Source: Epiperipatus broadwayi (taxonomy: Eukaryota > Onychophora > Udeonychophora > Euonychophora > Peripatidae). From it: 64,000 nucleotides of DNA. Below the pieces are notes generated by a model that did not search any database, was not told the origin of the DNA, and worked only from the letters and a program-made list of their open reading frames with translations. The stretch is from NCBI GenBank assembly GCA_028023455.1, contig JAQFVV010006311.1:2338147-2402146 (forward strand). The letters are read 5' to 3'. The stretch's first letter is position 1. Each line of letters begins with the position of its first letter. This document shows, piece by piece, positions 1-62,900 of the stretch. Made by a program: the position numbers and the translations under genes.

Positions 1-1759
1 AAATATCCAAAAATAAAGTTTTTTTTAAAACAAAAAATAAAGACAATAGATAGTTTTTAAAGATTAGAAAGTTTATTACATTATTTAAGATTTTGATTCA
101 TACTCAATGAGAAACAATGGGCTATTATCGATGATGATGATAATATTAGATGATGTAAATTTAATCAAAAGACAAGCAACATTAATTAAATAAATATCTA
201 CAAGGTCAGTTGTTTGGGAGATCAAATTACATTCAGATAATAAAGTGGTGATCAGAAAGATTCTCTCCCCCAACTTCTTCAGTGGGAAGATTTTGGAAAT
301 TCTATTTATCTATATGTTCTTATATAAAATTCTTAAACAAAAAGCAAAGACTAATAGAATTATTAATATTTTGGGGATAAAAAATAATAAAGCCTTATAA
401 ATACATACAAAAGATAAAAATTTTAAATTATAATTGGTGGATAAAAAGTAAAAATTTCTTACCAATGTAAAACATCTTTCATCCCTGAAAACATTCATTT
501 TAAGATTTTTAATATATATATATTTTAAAAAAATATTAATGTCCTTAAACTATAAGTCAAAGTTTATATAATTTAATCTAGCTATAAAAATCAAAAAGTA
601 AAAATAGTCAAAAGTGCAGTAATGTATTAAAAGAATATGAAATAAATATTTTTGAAATATTTAATCACTGCAATATATTTGTTAATATAGGATGTCAAAA
701 AAATCTTCACATACTTTATAAAGTATATTGTGTCATCAAGAAGATAATGATAATTTATGTGACCTCATTTTTCTCACTTTGTGGATAAAAATTATTATGA
801 ATAAAACTTTAATTTTTTTTATCCTCTATCTTGAAATTTATAAAAGAAGCAAATGTGTTAGATTTTTTTGTACCATTATGATCAAGTAAGTACTGACTAA
901 AAAAAATCATTGTTTTCTTAACCTTAGGAGTGTTTACCATATTGTTTAAAATATGCATTGATTTCTACCTCTTGCATTCACCAATAACAAAATAAATTTG
1001 TAAAAAATCAAAAAGTTAATATTATTTTTTAAATGTCAGGGAATTTTTACATCATCTTATATAGTTAGCAATTCCTATTAACCATACAAATTATGCAATA
1101 AACAATCGCCATTTAAAATATCAAAAATGTGTTTTTATGACTATTTAAATAACGCTAAAAAGTTGTAATAACTCTTTGGATTCTTCATAGTCAAATAATA
1201 TACAATAGTAATGCTACATTTTGGACATAAAAACTTGAATAGCTTTTCCAAAAAATATTAAAGTTTTGTTTTTTTTTTAATGCAAAATATTGTCAAAAAC
1301 CATCAGGTAAAAATAGAGAACAGATATAAGAAATTAAAAAACATTTTCAAAAAATCACTAACATATAAATTATTGTAATTCATGGTAATTTTATCTGACA
1401 CTTGAGTCACAAATTTTGTATTTTTTCTGAAGTGTATTCTGTTTATTTTTATATAATCTAATATTATTAACAAAGGCTATAGAAAATGTAAAATAAAATC
1501 AAAAAAAGTAAAGATGATTTCTTTTTAAAAAATTGCTAATAAAAAAAAAAACCTTTACTTTTTATTTTCTCTTATACAAATAAAACAAAAATAATTTACT
1601 ATTTAAACTATGAATAACTTTTTAAAAATAATATTTGCAACACTTCTTTTCTAAAAATTATAAAATTTTATTTTTGATTAACAACAATAATTTGGTTTCT
1701 TAAAAAAATACTTTAACAAATTTAAAGTATTTCAGAATACTTAGAAATTATTAATATAC
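1..1759. other. RTCA intron 5 (partial), no recognised element
   Basis: Very A/T-rich sequence with homopolymer A and T runs. The two ORFs here (85-273 and 310-498, minus) are low-complexity readings with no recognisable domain and no cyclase similarity. Confidence 0.6.
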
Positions 1760-51153
<49,394 letters not shown>

Positions 51154-51266
51154 TTGTGCTTATTATTAAAATGCGCTACACTTTCTCGCTTTGAATTTAA
51201 GAAAACAGCTTTATTTAATTTTTAACAAAAATGCTTATCCGGACATGCGCTATTACTGTTATTAAT
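51154..51266. promoter_or_regulatory. short head-to-head intergenic region, likely bidirectional promoter
   Basis: Only 113 bp (77 bp if the first plus-strand ATG is used) separate the RTCA start from the start of the facing exon. The stretch has more CpG and GC than its surroundings. It holds two ATGCGC half-sites (51171-51176 and 51245-51250) resembling NRF-1 half-sites and a CCGGA (51239-51243) resembling an ETS core. There is no clear TATA box. These motif names come from vertebrate consensus sequences, and use in this organism is inference. Confidence 0.5.
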
Positions 51267-51329
51267 ATGGCCGCAGTTTACCGTATTTGTATGAAAAATG
51301 TACTCCACAGGATAAACATTTCTATTAGA
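51231..51329 (+). CDS. candidate first exon of a divergent gene, possibly DBT (branched-chain alpha-ketoacid dehydrogenase E2)
   Basis: An ORF runs from an ATG at 51231, with an in-frame TAA just upstream, to 51329, where GTAAGT follows a codon boundary. An internal in-frame ATG at 51267 has a good context and begins MAAVYRICMKNVLHR. Either product is rich in Arg/Lys and hydrophobic residues and has no Asp or Glu, as expected of a mitochondrial presequence. Human DBT also starts MAAV and lies divergently beside RTCA, which is why I suggest it. DBT would be the lipoyl-bearing acyltransferase core of the matrix complex that degrades branched-chain amino acids. No lipoyl-domain exon (D-I-G-E-G) appears on the plus strand before 64000, so the assignment rests on position, presequence character and four residues. 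It could instead be another gene or a chance ORF in the RTCA promoter. Confidence 0.45.
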
Positions 51330-52699
51330 GTAAGTTTGAACTCTAAGAAAATTTATTATTTTGTTACATTTTTAGATTGACATTATTTAAGTAAATAATA
51401 AAACGATTTTCATATTTTAAAAAATATTTCTAAGTAATAAAAAACATTTTAATTTAGGAAATTTTAAGTCTGATAAATGCAGTTTGCAAAACCTTGATAT
51501 GATTTAAATTATAATGATTCGTAATCATTAATATAATTTGTAAATTTAAATAATTTCCATCAAAAATGTAAATATTGTATAAATATAGTCACCCGCAGAA
51601 AAAAAGCACAGATGTCATTGTAATAGTTTTTAGCAATATGTGTAAGATTTGGAAGTTCATGGGTGTTTTTGAAACTAAAAATCATGTTTATATTATTTAT
51701 CTACATATATCATTCCATATGTACTTCGTTCATTAGTTTGCTGATAAGCAAAAGTTTGTGATACAGCTTGTGACTAGACAAAAATAAGCCCTACTTTAAT
51801 CTTAAAGTTTATGATAAAGCTAAGTACTAGTGATAAATTTGTTAGTTTAGTTTTTTTTAATTGCACATCTCGGTGGTTTGAGAAAAAAAAGTTTAGTTTC
51901 CCAAACTTAATAAGGTCACCGTCCAAGTTCGGTTAAAAAAATTCCTATCATAATTACCAAGCTAATCATTGAAGTAAACAAATAAATTGAAGTTGGCCGT
52001 TGACATTATTGAAAACATTTTTCTTTTTTTGCACTGTATGTTTAAGTTTCTTAGAGCAAAATATAAATAGCATTATGGAAAGTAAAGATATATATATATA
52101 TTACAAAATTTTAAAGTAGTTCAGCACATTAATTACTTAAAATTATTAAAATGTTCAGCTATTTTTGTGCTTTGAATTCAACTTTATTTTTACTAAATAC
52201 AAATAAGCTGAGTTAATTTAATGAGTTTTTACATTTTTATAAGATGTTAAGCAATCTTGGGAAATTATAGCTATGCTAAATAATATACAAAATAAAGACT
52301 ATGTAAGTTCATAAATATATGAAATAAACATTTTATGATGATGAAGTTTAACATCAACTTAAGGAATAATAATAACTTCTTAAAATCATATTGTACAGGA
52401 TGATTTGTATAAAAAAAATGTATACACCTAACTTATTAGGTTAGTATAATCAGATAACAAAAAGTTAAGAAATTTTTTGTGATAGTTTAAATAATAGAGG
52501 CAAAGCATAGGGAATGGTGACCATGTGATGTTTAGTAGTTTAATAGTTTAAATAAGTTAATTTATATCTGTCAACAGAGAGATTATTTTATACTTCCTAC
52601 ATTTAACTTGTATGAAAGCATTTGTATTTAATAGTTATTCTTTAGATTATTATTAATTCAGATTTTTATAATTTTAATTTATTATGACTACATATAGCA

Positions 52700-53075
52700 T
52701 TAAAACAGACAAAACTCACTATACGTATTATGACACACAGCAAGCTAGAGTAATAAATGCATGCCAGAAGGCTTGTGCATAAAATCCCCATCTAGTTCAG
52801 ACCTATATGACTATATAAGCTGATGAGCTTGGATTGAAAATATTAAGATGTTTTCAATTTAAGACTCATAGTTTTGTAGTTAAGTGGAGATAAAAAATGG
52901 CTGCTAGAGGGTTGCATTAGATCTTAAGATCTATGTTCAGTGATCTCAGATCCAAGGCTCCTCACTGACTAAGAGCACAAGCCAGAAACTAATCTGGGGA
53001 TATTGGATGAGTAGGCACTAGATGGGTTATGCACAAGCCTTCTGGCATCCATTGATTACTCTAGCTTGCTGTGTG
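52700..53075. repeat. foldback family 3, third copy
   Basis: AGCAAGCTAGAGTAAT...GCATGCCAGAAGGCTTGTGC at the left is inverted at the right (GCACAAGCCTTCTGGCATCC...ACTCTAGCTTGCTG). Between them lies the same interior as 48640-48790 in inverse orientation. A SINE abuts the right end. Confidence 0.7.
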
Positions 53076-53084
53076 CCAGTCAAA

Positions 53085-53245
53085 ATCATGTATTCATTCA
53101 ACAAAACTTATAATCCAAGCAAAAGTACCTTGAATCCAACCATACACAAGATACAGATGTCAGGGGAATGGTGAATCCTAACCTATTTGCCTGAACTATT
53201 GCCTCTGTGACCAATGGATAACGTTTATAATGGCACTAGCAGTCC
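53085..53245 (-). mobile_element. decayed tRNA-derived SINE, family 2
   Basis: It aligns block by block with 45350-45520: TGTGCCAGTCAAAA, then a Pro/Asn-like CAA-rich stretch, TCAGGG, and finally ACCAATGGATAAC. The B box is eroded (GGTTAGGATTCACC on the minus strand). Confidence 0.5.
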
Positions 53246-53779
53246 TTGGTTTTATTCCGTCTCAGCTGGAGGTCATGGTTCACAAAGAGATTCAAAATAA
53301 TAAAGGGTTTATATAAGAAATTAATGATTTGATGAGTTCTGACGATCGCAGAACGATACAGATGTGATTTGATATTGGCTACTAATAGTTTGAACCATAA
53401 CAATTATAATCCTTTATGGCAACATTACAAAGAAGTGAATTTAAATCAAAGAAATATTATAAATAACTAGGGCAATTAATATTAGAGATTGGGAGTAATG
53501 ACAAACTAAGCTAATATAAAATAGTAATATAACAGGAATTTATTAAAGAAATTGAATTATTGACAAGTACAAAATATGTTGAGCTTTGTTAATTGGTCTG
53601 CTAAGAACCAATTAGCAATCAAATATCATGAGTCCTCTTTAAGAGATTACAAAATAAATCTTATTTTAGACATAAATAACAAGACATGCACAATGTGGAT
53701 TTAAAACACTTACATTTAAATCAGTTGTATGTAATGAGTGTGGAAAGCAAAATAGTTCATTTTAAATTAGATAATCAGA

Positions 53780-54260
53780 TTTAACTAATTAACGGGATTG
53801 GTATGTGAAGGACGTGCCATCACGGCAGAGAGCATTTCAGGTTTGTAAATAAATATATACATATATAACGATAAAGGCAGTATGATATTATAGATTACAA
53901 CAAAAGAATAAATGAGGTCTGTTACGAACCTCTGGGTGACTTTTCTAAAAGAAATCCCTGGTATATACAGGTAGATGATGAGAGAAATGTTGGCCCTCCA
54001 GCCAAAACATGTCTCTGAATAATAATAATAATAGATTTGAAGTGCTGGACTTCCCATACACATTTTAATGGCAATGCCTGGAAAAGGTTCCTAGTAGGAA
54101 ATACATCTACTATGAGGGAAAGTAAAAGATTGGACTGGTCATATTTAAACTTCCGAAGGTCCTGAGAGGTATGTAGCAAAGCAAGATTAATAATAATAAT
54201 AAACAAATGGTTGTAACTATAAATTACATAACGCCTTAATATATATAGATAGTGGATCAC
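53780..54260 (-). other. GC-balanced block with two overlapping ORFs, possible LTR debris
   Basis: Two minus-strand frames (92 and 112 codons) overlap here. Neither contains a domain I recognise, and both include low-complexity Tyr/Ile runs from an ATT/AAT microsatellite at about 54020. Together with 55150-55560 (which has GGGAAATTACA, the inverse of a TGTAATTTCCC LTR-like start) it may be remains of an LTR element on the minus strand. Confidence 0.25.
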
Positions 54261-56179
54261 TAACGATCCTAATAAATTAATTCCTGATTAAATAATCAGC
54301 TCCCCGACGTAATAGAAAGTCTCCAGAAACCTTTGGCCATTAATGAATGGATCATAAAATATAATATAAAGGAAAGACAAAGATTAAAACTAAAATATAA
54401 ATTGTCTTCCACACTTTCCAAATATTTCATGTATTAGTAAGCTATTATGTAGTTCATTATCGATAATTACAAAATAAGACTGTCTTTTAAATAACATAGA
54501 CAGGGCATTGAATGTCATACTCACTATTGGTGAAGTTTGACAACATACAGCATAATAAATTGTACATCACAATTTTAATATTTTACTGACACAAACGAAA
54601 ATATATATGTATGAAATCTATAAACGCTAATTCTCTTTTAAGGTATTTGGTTTACAGAAATTGTGATATATTTTGCTTAAATGATTTAATAAAGTATATT
54701 ATTTTTTCAGAGATAATTACGAGGGCAATTTTAAGTTGGAAATAATAATAAGATACTTAACTTTTAATATAATTTCAATCATTTAAAAATAAATTTATAA
54801 TATGAGGTACAAAACTAAATGAGCTTTCACAATTAATTTAAGGGAAATAAGTCTCCTGTAATGATTTTTAAATGAAGAAAATAAGAGGGAGAGGGTTTAA
54901 AATTAGTTGCTCATTGAGTTTTATACTTGGCAGTTTCAGTAAGTCAATATTATAAATAAACCAACAAAAAATTTAAGATAAATTTGCCACATCAAAATAA
55001 TGTGAGATTTTAATAAGAATTGATCATTTTAAATTTAAGAGAAAAATTTTAAAAGACGCATTTTAAAATTAAGTTGTATAAACATTACAGATATATATAA
55101 TATAAATTAATATTGATTTAGAAAACAAGTAAAATATAACCAGTGGCTTGCGGCAAATTGGAGATTACCTTAGAACCAATTGGTAGAAACAGGCAGTTAT
55201 AAAATCAGATTATTTAGTAGGCTTCCTTGACACAGTACAGTCTCAGGCTAGGTGTTGAGAGCACTGGAATGGCATGGTGATAAACTGGTGGAACAAAGCT
55301 CCGAAAAGCAAACGGCCGATCTTTCCACCCAGTCATTTCTTTAGGCATGATGTACGATAAATCTAAAATACTCTCTTCAGTGAACTGTTCTTCAATCCCT
55401 TCTTATCAAAATTTTCTATTTATCTGATCTGTCCTTATCTATAGGATTCAATCTACATTGACAACTACCAATTGCAATTGCTCTAAGCGGTTCTCTGAGG
55501 TTGGTGTCTGCTTGGGTGGGAAATTACAATCCTGCTTTTATCATGCTCCAAGGGTTCATTCTACTAATTAAAAGAAAACAGCAACAAGCATGATTAAGTT
55601 TATCAGTCATCGTATTAACAAAGCCTATTTAATTAAGATTTAGATTAAAGAAAATGTAACTTCACAAAAATTTTAGGAATTTTGTACATTCTGTAAATAA
55701 TACGATGACTTGCAAATCTGATATTTCTATAAAACGTAAATACAAATTTACAAAATATTCCTTACAATATTACATTGTTTACATAATTGATCCTTTAATG
55801 TACATTTATCAAAAGATAAATATAAAATGTTACCAGCTGATTAATTGAAGAAAAATAAACTTTAGTAAAAGAATTTAAAATATTTGCAACATTTTATAGA
55901 TAACTAGGATTCAATTATTTACTCAGTGCCAATTTAATAAAATAAACACAATATACATTTCTACAAATATAAAATAAATAAATTATTATAAAAAGGTTAG
56001 TTTTAATCATAAAATGCAAATTAATTAGATAAAAGATTATAAGATTGATTATAAATATACTACCACCTATTATGAGATGGGTGTCAGATAATATACAAGT
56101 TGGGTTCAAACCCATATTAGTGCTGATGACATTGGCACTAGGTGAAGCAGAAATATGTACTATATTTCCAGCTTCAGCT

Positions 56180-56265
56180 GTGTGTGGCAATACATATAGT
56201 GAGTTTTGCCTGTTTTAATAACAAGTTATAAGCAAGCATAAGAAATGGTGATCATGTGATGTTTA
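56180..56265. repeat. foldback family 3, terminal fragment
   Basis: GTGGCAATACATATAGTGAG, TTTTGCCTGTTTTAA and GGTGATCATGTGATGTTT repeat the tail found at 49286-49350. Confidence 0.6.
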
Positions 56266-58199
56266 TTGGCTTAAAACTTTTAGCATTCAGGAATTTGCAT
56301 TACATTATTTACTAGGAATCTATTTTCATATTAATCAGTATAGTGAAGTTTATATTTTTAAAGAACACTTTTTAAATTAATAATATTGGTATTATCGGTA
56401 ATACTATTTAGTATAAAGTAATTTTTTATCCTCTGAACAAACAGTGGCCAATCACTCGGATTATCTAAATTGAATTCACATATACTGACTTGTGATATGC
56501 CTGTCATTTTCTTTGTTAGTTTAAATCCAATCACAACTGTCCCAATTTGCTGTTCAGGCAATTACTTGTGATTCGAATCCTATGTTGATTGTACCACTTT
56601 GCTGTGTTCTATGAGCAGCAAGTAAATAATTGACAAAGGCGGAATTGAAATGGTAAACTAATAGTTTAATTTAAATAATGTATGAGAATATTTACAAATT
56701 TACATAGCTCATTTAAGGCGTATTAAAATAATAAAAGGTTATGGTGACCTGCACATAATAAACTCTAGTACTGCTTTTTGACTTAGAGGCAGGGATCTCT
56801 GAATTACATTAATACCAGAACCCATAAACCAGATTCTGGGAGTTTATATGCGCCTCAAGATTTCTAGAGTCTTTACAAACTTTACTATATATGGCATTTT
56901 TTATACACTTTACCATATATTGTGTTTTTTACAAACACATGGTATTTTTTACATATCACACCGTATATGGCATTTTTACAGTTCTCTGGCCTTATAAGGC
57001 TAGATATGAAACTCTTATGACCTAACAACATTGCTACACATTGATAGTTACTCATACCTTAAGTTATTGTATATAATTATTATATACAATTATTTTACAC
57101 AATCATTATACATAATTATTGTACAAAGTTATTATTTTTTCTACACAATTATTGTACATATTCTTGCTTGAAAACGAACACTGCAATAATTTTTTTTTCT
57201 GCCGAAATGTTTGTGTTTTCATCAACTACCAAACAATGAAATAAAGATGTTTGCATTTTATCAGTAATCTCCTTTTGTATGATTAAATTTATACATTCCA
57301 TAAATTTGAAGGAGTAATTGTTGTTATGCTATAATTCAAGAATAATAACATTTTCCTACATGATCATGTATAGACTGCACAAAAAGTATTGATGGCGATT
57401 GCTATGATAACATTGTCTATTAAAATTTTAATCATGGTTTTCTCTGTTTTCTTGATTCAGCAGTTTTTAATCTGAGATTGTGATCTTCTGATTTTCACTT
57501 AAAATTCTCAAAATTTCTTTATTGTTTTTATTTCAGATGGCAATTATTAAATCATTGTTAACACTTTGATTTAAATGTCACTTTAAATAGTCTATTTTCC
57601 ATTTGGCCCATTTTTTACTGGTAGAAAATTCACCTTTTGAATTTCATTGACAACATATTTTACATATAACTTTATTTGTATTGCTTCAATAACTACAAAC
57701 ATTTTCAAGTTTAATAGTCCTAATTTTTGTTGTTGATGGCATTTTGGGAGAGTCATTTGTATTTAAATTCAATTTTCTTATTTTTAGATTGACGAAGAAT
57801 TAAATTGACTTTCTCAACGTTTTGACATTTGTAGAGATTAAAACAAAATATTTATATATTGTAATATGTTTTTAATAATTATATTAATAAAAATAAGCTA
57901 CAGTCCCAGTTGTGTCAACTATCCTGCCACGGTAACAGCCAGCAGAGGATTGACAATGCTTGTTCAGTGCTTTTATATATAGGCTGAAATATATTCGGGT
58001 TCGATATCTATTTTTAGTTATTTCTTTCATGGGACACACACACTATTAAACTGAAGTCTTCTTAGCAATATCTCTGCCCCACTGCATGTACAGATCATTT
58101 CTATCTATTAATTCTTTTTATGAAAATTATTAATCTGGGTTCAACTTTATATGTTTAAATGTAAAAACAAATGAATGAATACATTGAATATTGGAGTGT

Positions 58200-59900
58200 C
58201 TGGAATGTGCAGAAGCCACCAAGCAGTGTGCAGGCTTTCAAAATTGCAGTACAATAGCCCAATGATCAGCTAAAATGGAACATTAGTCTAAATCTTCATG
58301 GTTCAAAGTTTCAGTAACTGTGGAAATACTTAGAGAATCAAATGCCTTATCATAATCTACAAATCCAAAGCATAATGACAACTCATATTCATTGGGTTTT
58401 CTATAATTTTTCTCAATACTTTGATGTGATCCAATGTGATAAAACTATTTTTAAATAGAACTTGTTCTTTTGTTGGCTTGAACCCAAAGTTTGTTTTAGA
58501 CCCATTGTAATTATCTTGGTACGATTTTGTATGCAACTGATCTTCTTTATCATCTTTCTTAAATATTATTATTAGTACTGTATTTTTCCAATCATGTGGA
58601 ATATCTTCATCCTTTAGACATTTGATATATACAATTTTGCCAACAATTTTTATATTTTTTTAATCTGCTTTTTTAAGATATCAATAATAAATTCATTATC
58701 TCTTCTAGATTTTTCATTATTCATATATTTAATGCATACCTCACTTTATCATGTAAAATACTAGGTAGTTCAGAAAATGTAATAGTTGTAGTTGCTTGAG
58801 ATTTTTTTTTCTTTATTACTACATAATTTTTGTTAAATTTTTTCCACATGTTTCATGTCATTCTTCTTTTTAGTAATAGTTTCATTTTTTCTTCTTATTA
58901 CTGAAACAGCTTTTCTTTCAACATTGAGATAATGTTTTATACTTTTCAGATTTGTATTTTCTTCTATAGACTTTCTTATTAATTCACAATTATATTTTAT
59001 TGTTATTAACTTTTTTTCATACTCTCTTACAAAATTTCTAGATATTCAATTCTTTTTAATGGATTATTATTAAATAATTCATAGTCCTTCTTTTCTTCAA
59101 ATATCAATTATCTACTTATTGATCTCAATCAACTATGAGGTATTTTCTACGTTTGGCAATATTTTAAAGTGATTAACAATTTTTAATTTAAATTCATTGG
59201 AGCATTTCTGAAGATTAGGCATATCATTTGTTAATACTGTCTTTTTTAATAGTTTTCATATCTAGTTATACACTAACATATACTATATTTTATATCTCAC
59301 AAGTGGATTCTTACTTTCTGCACTGAATATATTAAGAGCAGTGTTATATAACTTTGAAATAAAAAGTCTGTTTTCATTTAGCATTTTTCTCAAAGAAAGA
59401 ATTAATAATATACTTTTTTTTCCCCTGCAAATTCCAAAATCTGTGTCACTTCTCATTTCTGTAATAATAATAAAATTTAACCACTGCACATTCATCTTTC
59501 AGTCATTGTACAATTCTAGCAGTAAAATCTCCAATGATCCTATAACAATTTTAAAATTATTGTTTGGTATGATCAAAAGCATTTTGTACATCTATATAAT
59601 TTTTTCTTCACAATGAGAACTTGGGCAAAAATCTGAATTATCTGCATTTGAATAATTAATCCTGCCATTCTGACTAATATGCCATGAATCTGATTGATGT
59701 TATTTCTCCGATTTTTATTATAATGAAACCCACTCTATACTTACTCACTTTTCAAATTAATTGTCTCTTCATTTTTTTCTTCTAATTTCACAAAATTCAG
59801 CCATGTCCCATTTCTTATTGGACAGTTTTTCCAATTTACATAATCTTTCTTCACTTGAAAATAATTTCCAATTATAGACAAGCCTCAGTCTGCAATCAGA
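58200..59900 (-). mobile_element. decayed RTE-like LINE: endonuclease and N-terminal reverse transcriptase
   Basis: Read on the minus strand across several frames. An endonuclease part has IGDFNARI-like residues then RNEKVTQILEFAGEKK and NSFFEKNAK (about 59560-59370), matching the G-D-F-N-A-x-I-G ... NTFF ... K-W-T-W region of AP-type LINE endonucleases. Then follow ITFSELPSILHDKVRYAL (about 58770) and CLKDEDIPHDWKNTVLIIIF (about 58610-58560), the I-P-x-W-K-x-A-x-I-x-x-I-x-K-K-G-D-K block. Last is GFVDYDKAFDS (about 58345), palm motif A. Stops are frequent. It ends before the Y-A-D-D box. It complements the remnant at 12510-13460, apparently the same family. Confidence 0.75.
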
Positions 59901-62900
59901 AGATTCTTAGTATCCTCTATCTTTGACCCCAAACATTGTCTGGCTGATGTCTTTACAATTTCTTAGGAATAAGGGCAATAATTTAGGTTTATCTATCATG
60001 ATTGTAACTATCAAAAAAAAAAAAAAATGAGAAAGAAAAAAATCATTCATACGCACATTTATTCTGTCTTCAAGAAAACTCAACTAATATTTACATTTCT
60101 ATATACTTTTTTATCAATCTCTAACATTTTACATTTGTTTCTCTTTTTACTTTATTTATTTATTTATCAATATTTTTATATTATATTTTATTTTTTAATT
60201 ACATTTTTTTAATATCGTTATTTAAATTTAACTATTCTAAAAATAATTCTTGTTTTTTAAGTTTTTTTTTTTACTTATCACGTTGTTTTTGATATATTTT
60301 TTAAAAGAGAATGATCATGCTAAACTAACTGCAACTCCAATTTGTTCATTATGATATTGATTTTTTTCTTGTTGTTTTTTTTAAATAAAATTATTGCCTG
60401 CATAATAATATTGATAACGTAATAATTTGTAAAATCCAACATTATCATTATTGTAAATTGTTTAAAAACAAGTTAAAAGCAAATTGCTTAATAATAATAA
60501 AAATAGACATGGTGTCAACAGCAATATTAGTTAAAGAATCTGATCTGTTAACTGAAAAAAAAAACGTAATACTGTATTTGAATTTTTATTTGAAAGAAGA
60601 AGAATAAGAAGCAATTGCTTTAAATTGAATAGAAGGTAATTTTATACTATTCATATCAAACATTGTCTTGGTTGAGATCTAAATGTAGTTTTAAATAGAA
60701 TTTCAGAGTTGAACAAATAAGATGTCTGGAATAGAAAGAGTAATAATTTCTAGAATATTTCCGTAGTTTCTAATAAAATTCTGAAAATATTCTTATTAAC
60801 CATTGCTAGGTTGTTTATTACTTATTTAGAAAGACTGCTTATACTTCTTTATAAATATCTGCTTATTCATGAAATTGATATAGTTTTCTGATTCTTTGCA
60901 TGGCTTCAATTTTGGTTTTCTAATGCCAGCAGTTTCTTAACAGGGGGAATTCTACAAATAACATTTGATTTATCTTTTTTTTTTTTTAAGGTAAAACATG
61001 TAAGATATTCAACATGGTTTCATCTTAATAATAATATTTCTAGATTTAACGTCCATAATTTCTCTAAGTGCAATCAATATCTGAAATTTGATCTTCATTA
61101 ATTCTTCTAGCTATTAAATATGCTCAATGTGATATGTTTTTATAGATTCTTAAATTAGATTGTCAATGCTCTTAGATATTGTTTTTTGATTGATTGCTCC
61201 ATTCTGCTTTTTAGTTGTGATAATTAACAACCAATAAAACTAGTTTTAGATATCTTTCTCATATTATTTGAAAAATCATCATTATTGTTATCTATATCGT
61301 TAAAAAAATTTCTACATTTTTTTTTATTATCTATCTTAATTTATGTTGTTTATTTTCTTTGTGAATAATGAGTTCTAACGAAACTACCAATAAAACTTAC
61401 TACTGCTACATTATTTTTATTTATATAGTCCGAATTGAAGGCTTTTATGTGTGATTAGCATTTTTGTCTCTAAAGTTAAGTGCAATTGAATATTCAACAT
61501 TTTTTTAGATTACCAGCCCATGATCAACTTAGCTAACAATGCACTACTGGATTGCTACTAAGCTGATATATGGATATCTAGCTATTGTGGTCAAATAAAT
61601 GTCAATACACTGATTGTAAAAACAAAAATATTGCAATTTACTACAACATTCATGATTCATGGGAAAAGCACATGCTGCTGTGGGCACTGAATTCATGGTT
61701 TAATTTTTACCTTTTTTAAAATTGAAAAAGTCTTTATTCTTGCTAAAGGCATACTGTTAGAAGAAATGAAAATAGATAGGCATCTGCTGTTGAAATTGGA
61801 TCACAAAAAATAGTATAAAAGCAAGGAGACCAAAGTGCTAGGTTCATGTGAAAGATTAAATATGAATAAAAAAAACTGGATTAAAATGAAAGAGACTATT
61901 ATCTTGCAATGGATTAATAATAATTGAAAATAATATATATTGTGACACTAGATAACATGGCCTGTAATATTGTTTAGTGATATTAACTACTTTAAAGTGT
62001 TTAGTCTTTTAAACATAGTAGGTTAGCATATATATGATGGCACACTAATCAAAAGATTGTTTTGAGTAAAATGTAATGAGTTATTAAAATTGTAATATTT
62101 CTTTTTTTTTTTTATCCTAACAGTAAAAAGAAAGGAGAAAAGTTGATTTTTTTTTATTATTAAAAAACATAAAAAAAATTTTTTTTTAAATTTAAATTTT
62201 ATTTTTGGTTATACATACATATACTTATGTCAACTTCAAAACATTTTTATTTTTATTAATTTAAAGATCTTATGATAAAGAGCTGATTAATATTTACTAA
62301 ATTTGCTAAATGTAGAAAATTATAAAATGATGAAAACTAATTTTAACAATGCTTCCATAATTCTCTTCTCATAGATTTCTATTTGCAATTGGGGAATATA
62401 TAAGAAACTTTAAGACTAAAAAGACAAAAAACATTTTTGAGTTAATTTTAGTTCTTATTGGAATTTATATCATCTTGTAACTTGTATTAACCAGTGATAC
62501 ATATGCTACAATCTTTTAGGCCCATGAGAAAGACTTGTCAGCAGAGATTACCTGCTAAAACAATTTGGGTCACCTGCTAACTATTCTTTCAAATAGCTTA
62601 AAAGAAATCTTCAAGGAAGCCTATTTAGACTTCAAGTGAGAAAAATACGTGATAAATCATAATTTCAAAACTTAAAATATTTATTTGTCCTATTAGTAGA
62701 CCTCACTGCTGTCTTTATAAGAAAAATTAGAAAAATATTTATTTAAAACAAAGATTGAATTAATAAGTTATATATAAAAGAGTCTAGAGTAAAAATAAGA
62801 TAAAAATTAAATTCATAAGTATATATTTAAAAAATGCCAGTAAGAAAAAGATAAGCAATTTTATAATTCTTTTTGTTTTTTTAAACTGTTTTGTTTAATT

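Noticed and set aside
85-498. Two minus-strand ORFs of 62 codons as possible next exons of RTCA
   Set aside because: Neither contains the expected G-Y-Y-P-K-G-G-G motif or any cyclase similarity, and they are Ile/Leu/Phe-rich readings of A/T DNA.
54520-54560. ATTGGTGAAG string as the D-I-G-E-G motif of a DBT lipoyl-domain exon
   Set aside because: The next base breaks the Gly codon, and no flanking lipoyl-domain residues or splice acceptor are present.
56358-56561. 67-codon minus-strand ORF as a gene or retroelement gag fragment
   Set aside because: It has a normal amino-acid mix (FNLDNPSDWPLFVQRI faintly resembles a gag-type start), but no second motif, second copy or splice context supports it.
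59283-59616. Opposing ORFs of 70 and 91 codons as host genes
   Set aside because: The minus-strand reading is part of the decayed LINE endonuclease, and the plus-strand one is its antisense shadow.
60027-60212. 61-codon ORF after a poly-A tract
   Set aside because: The product is almost only Phe, Leu, Ile, Tyr and Ser, a reading of T-rich low-complexity DNA.
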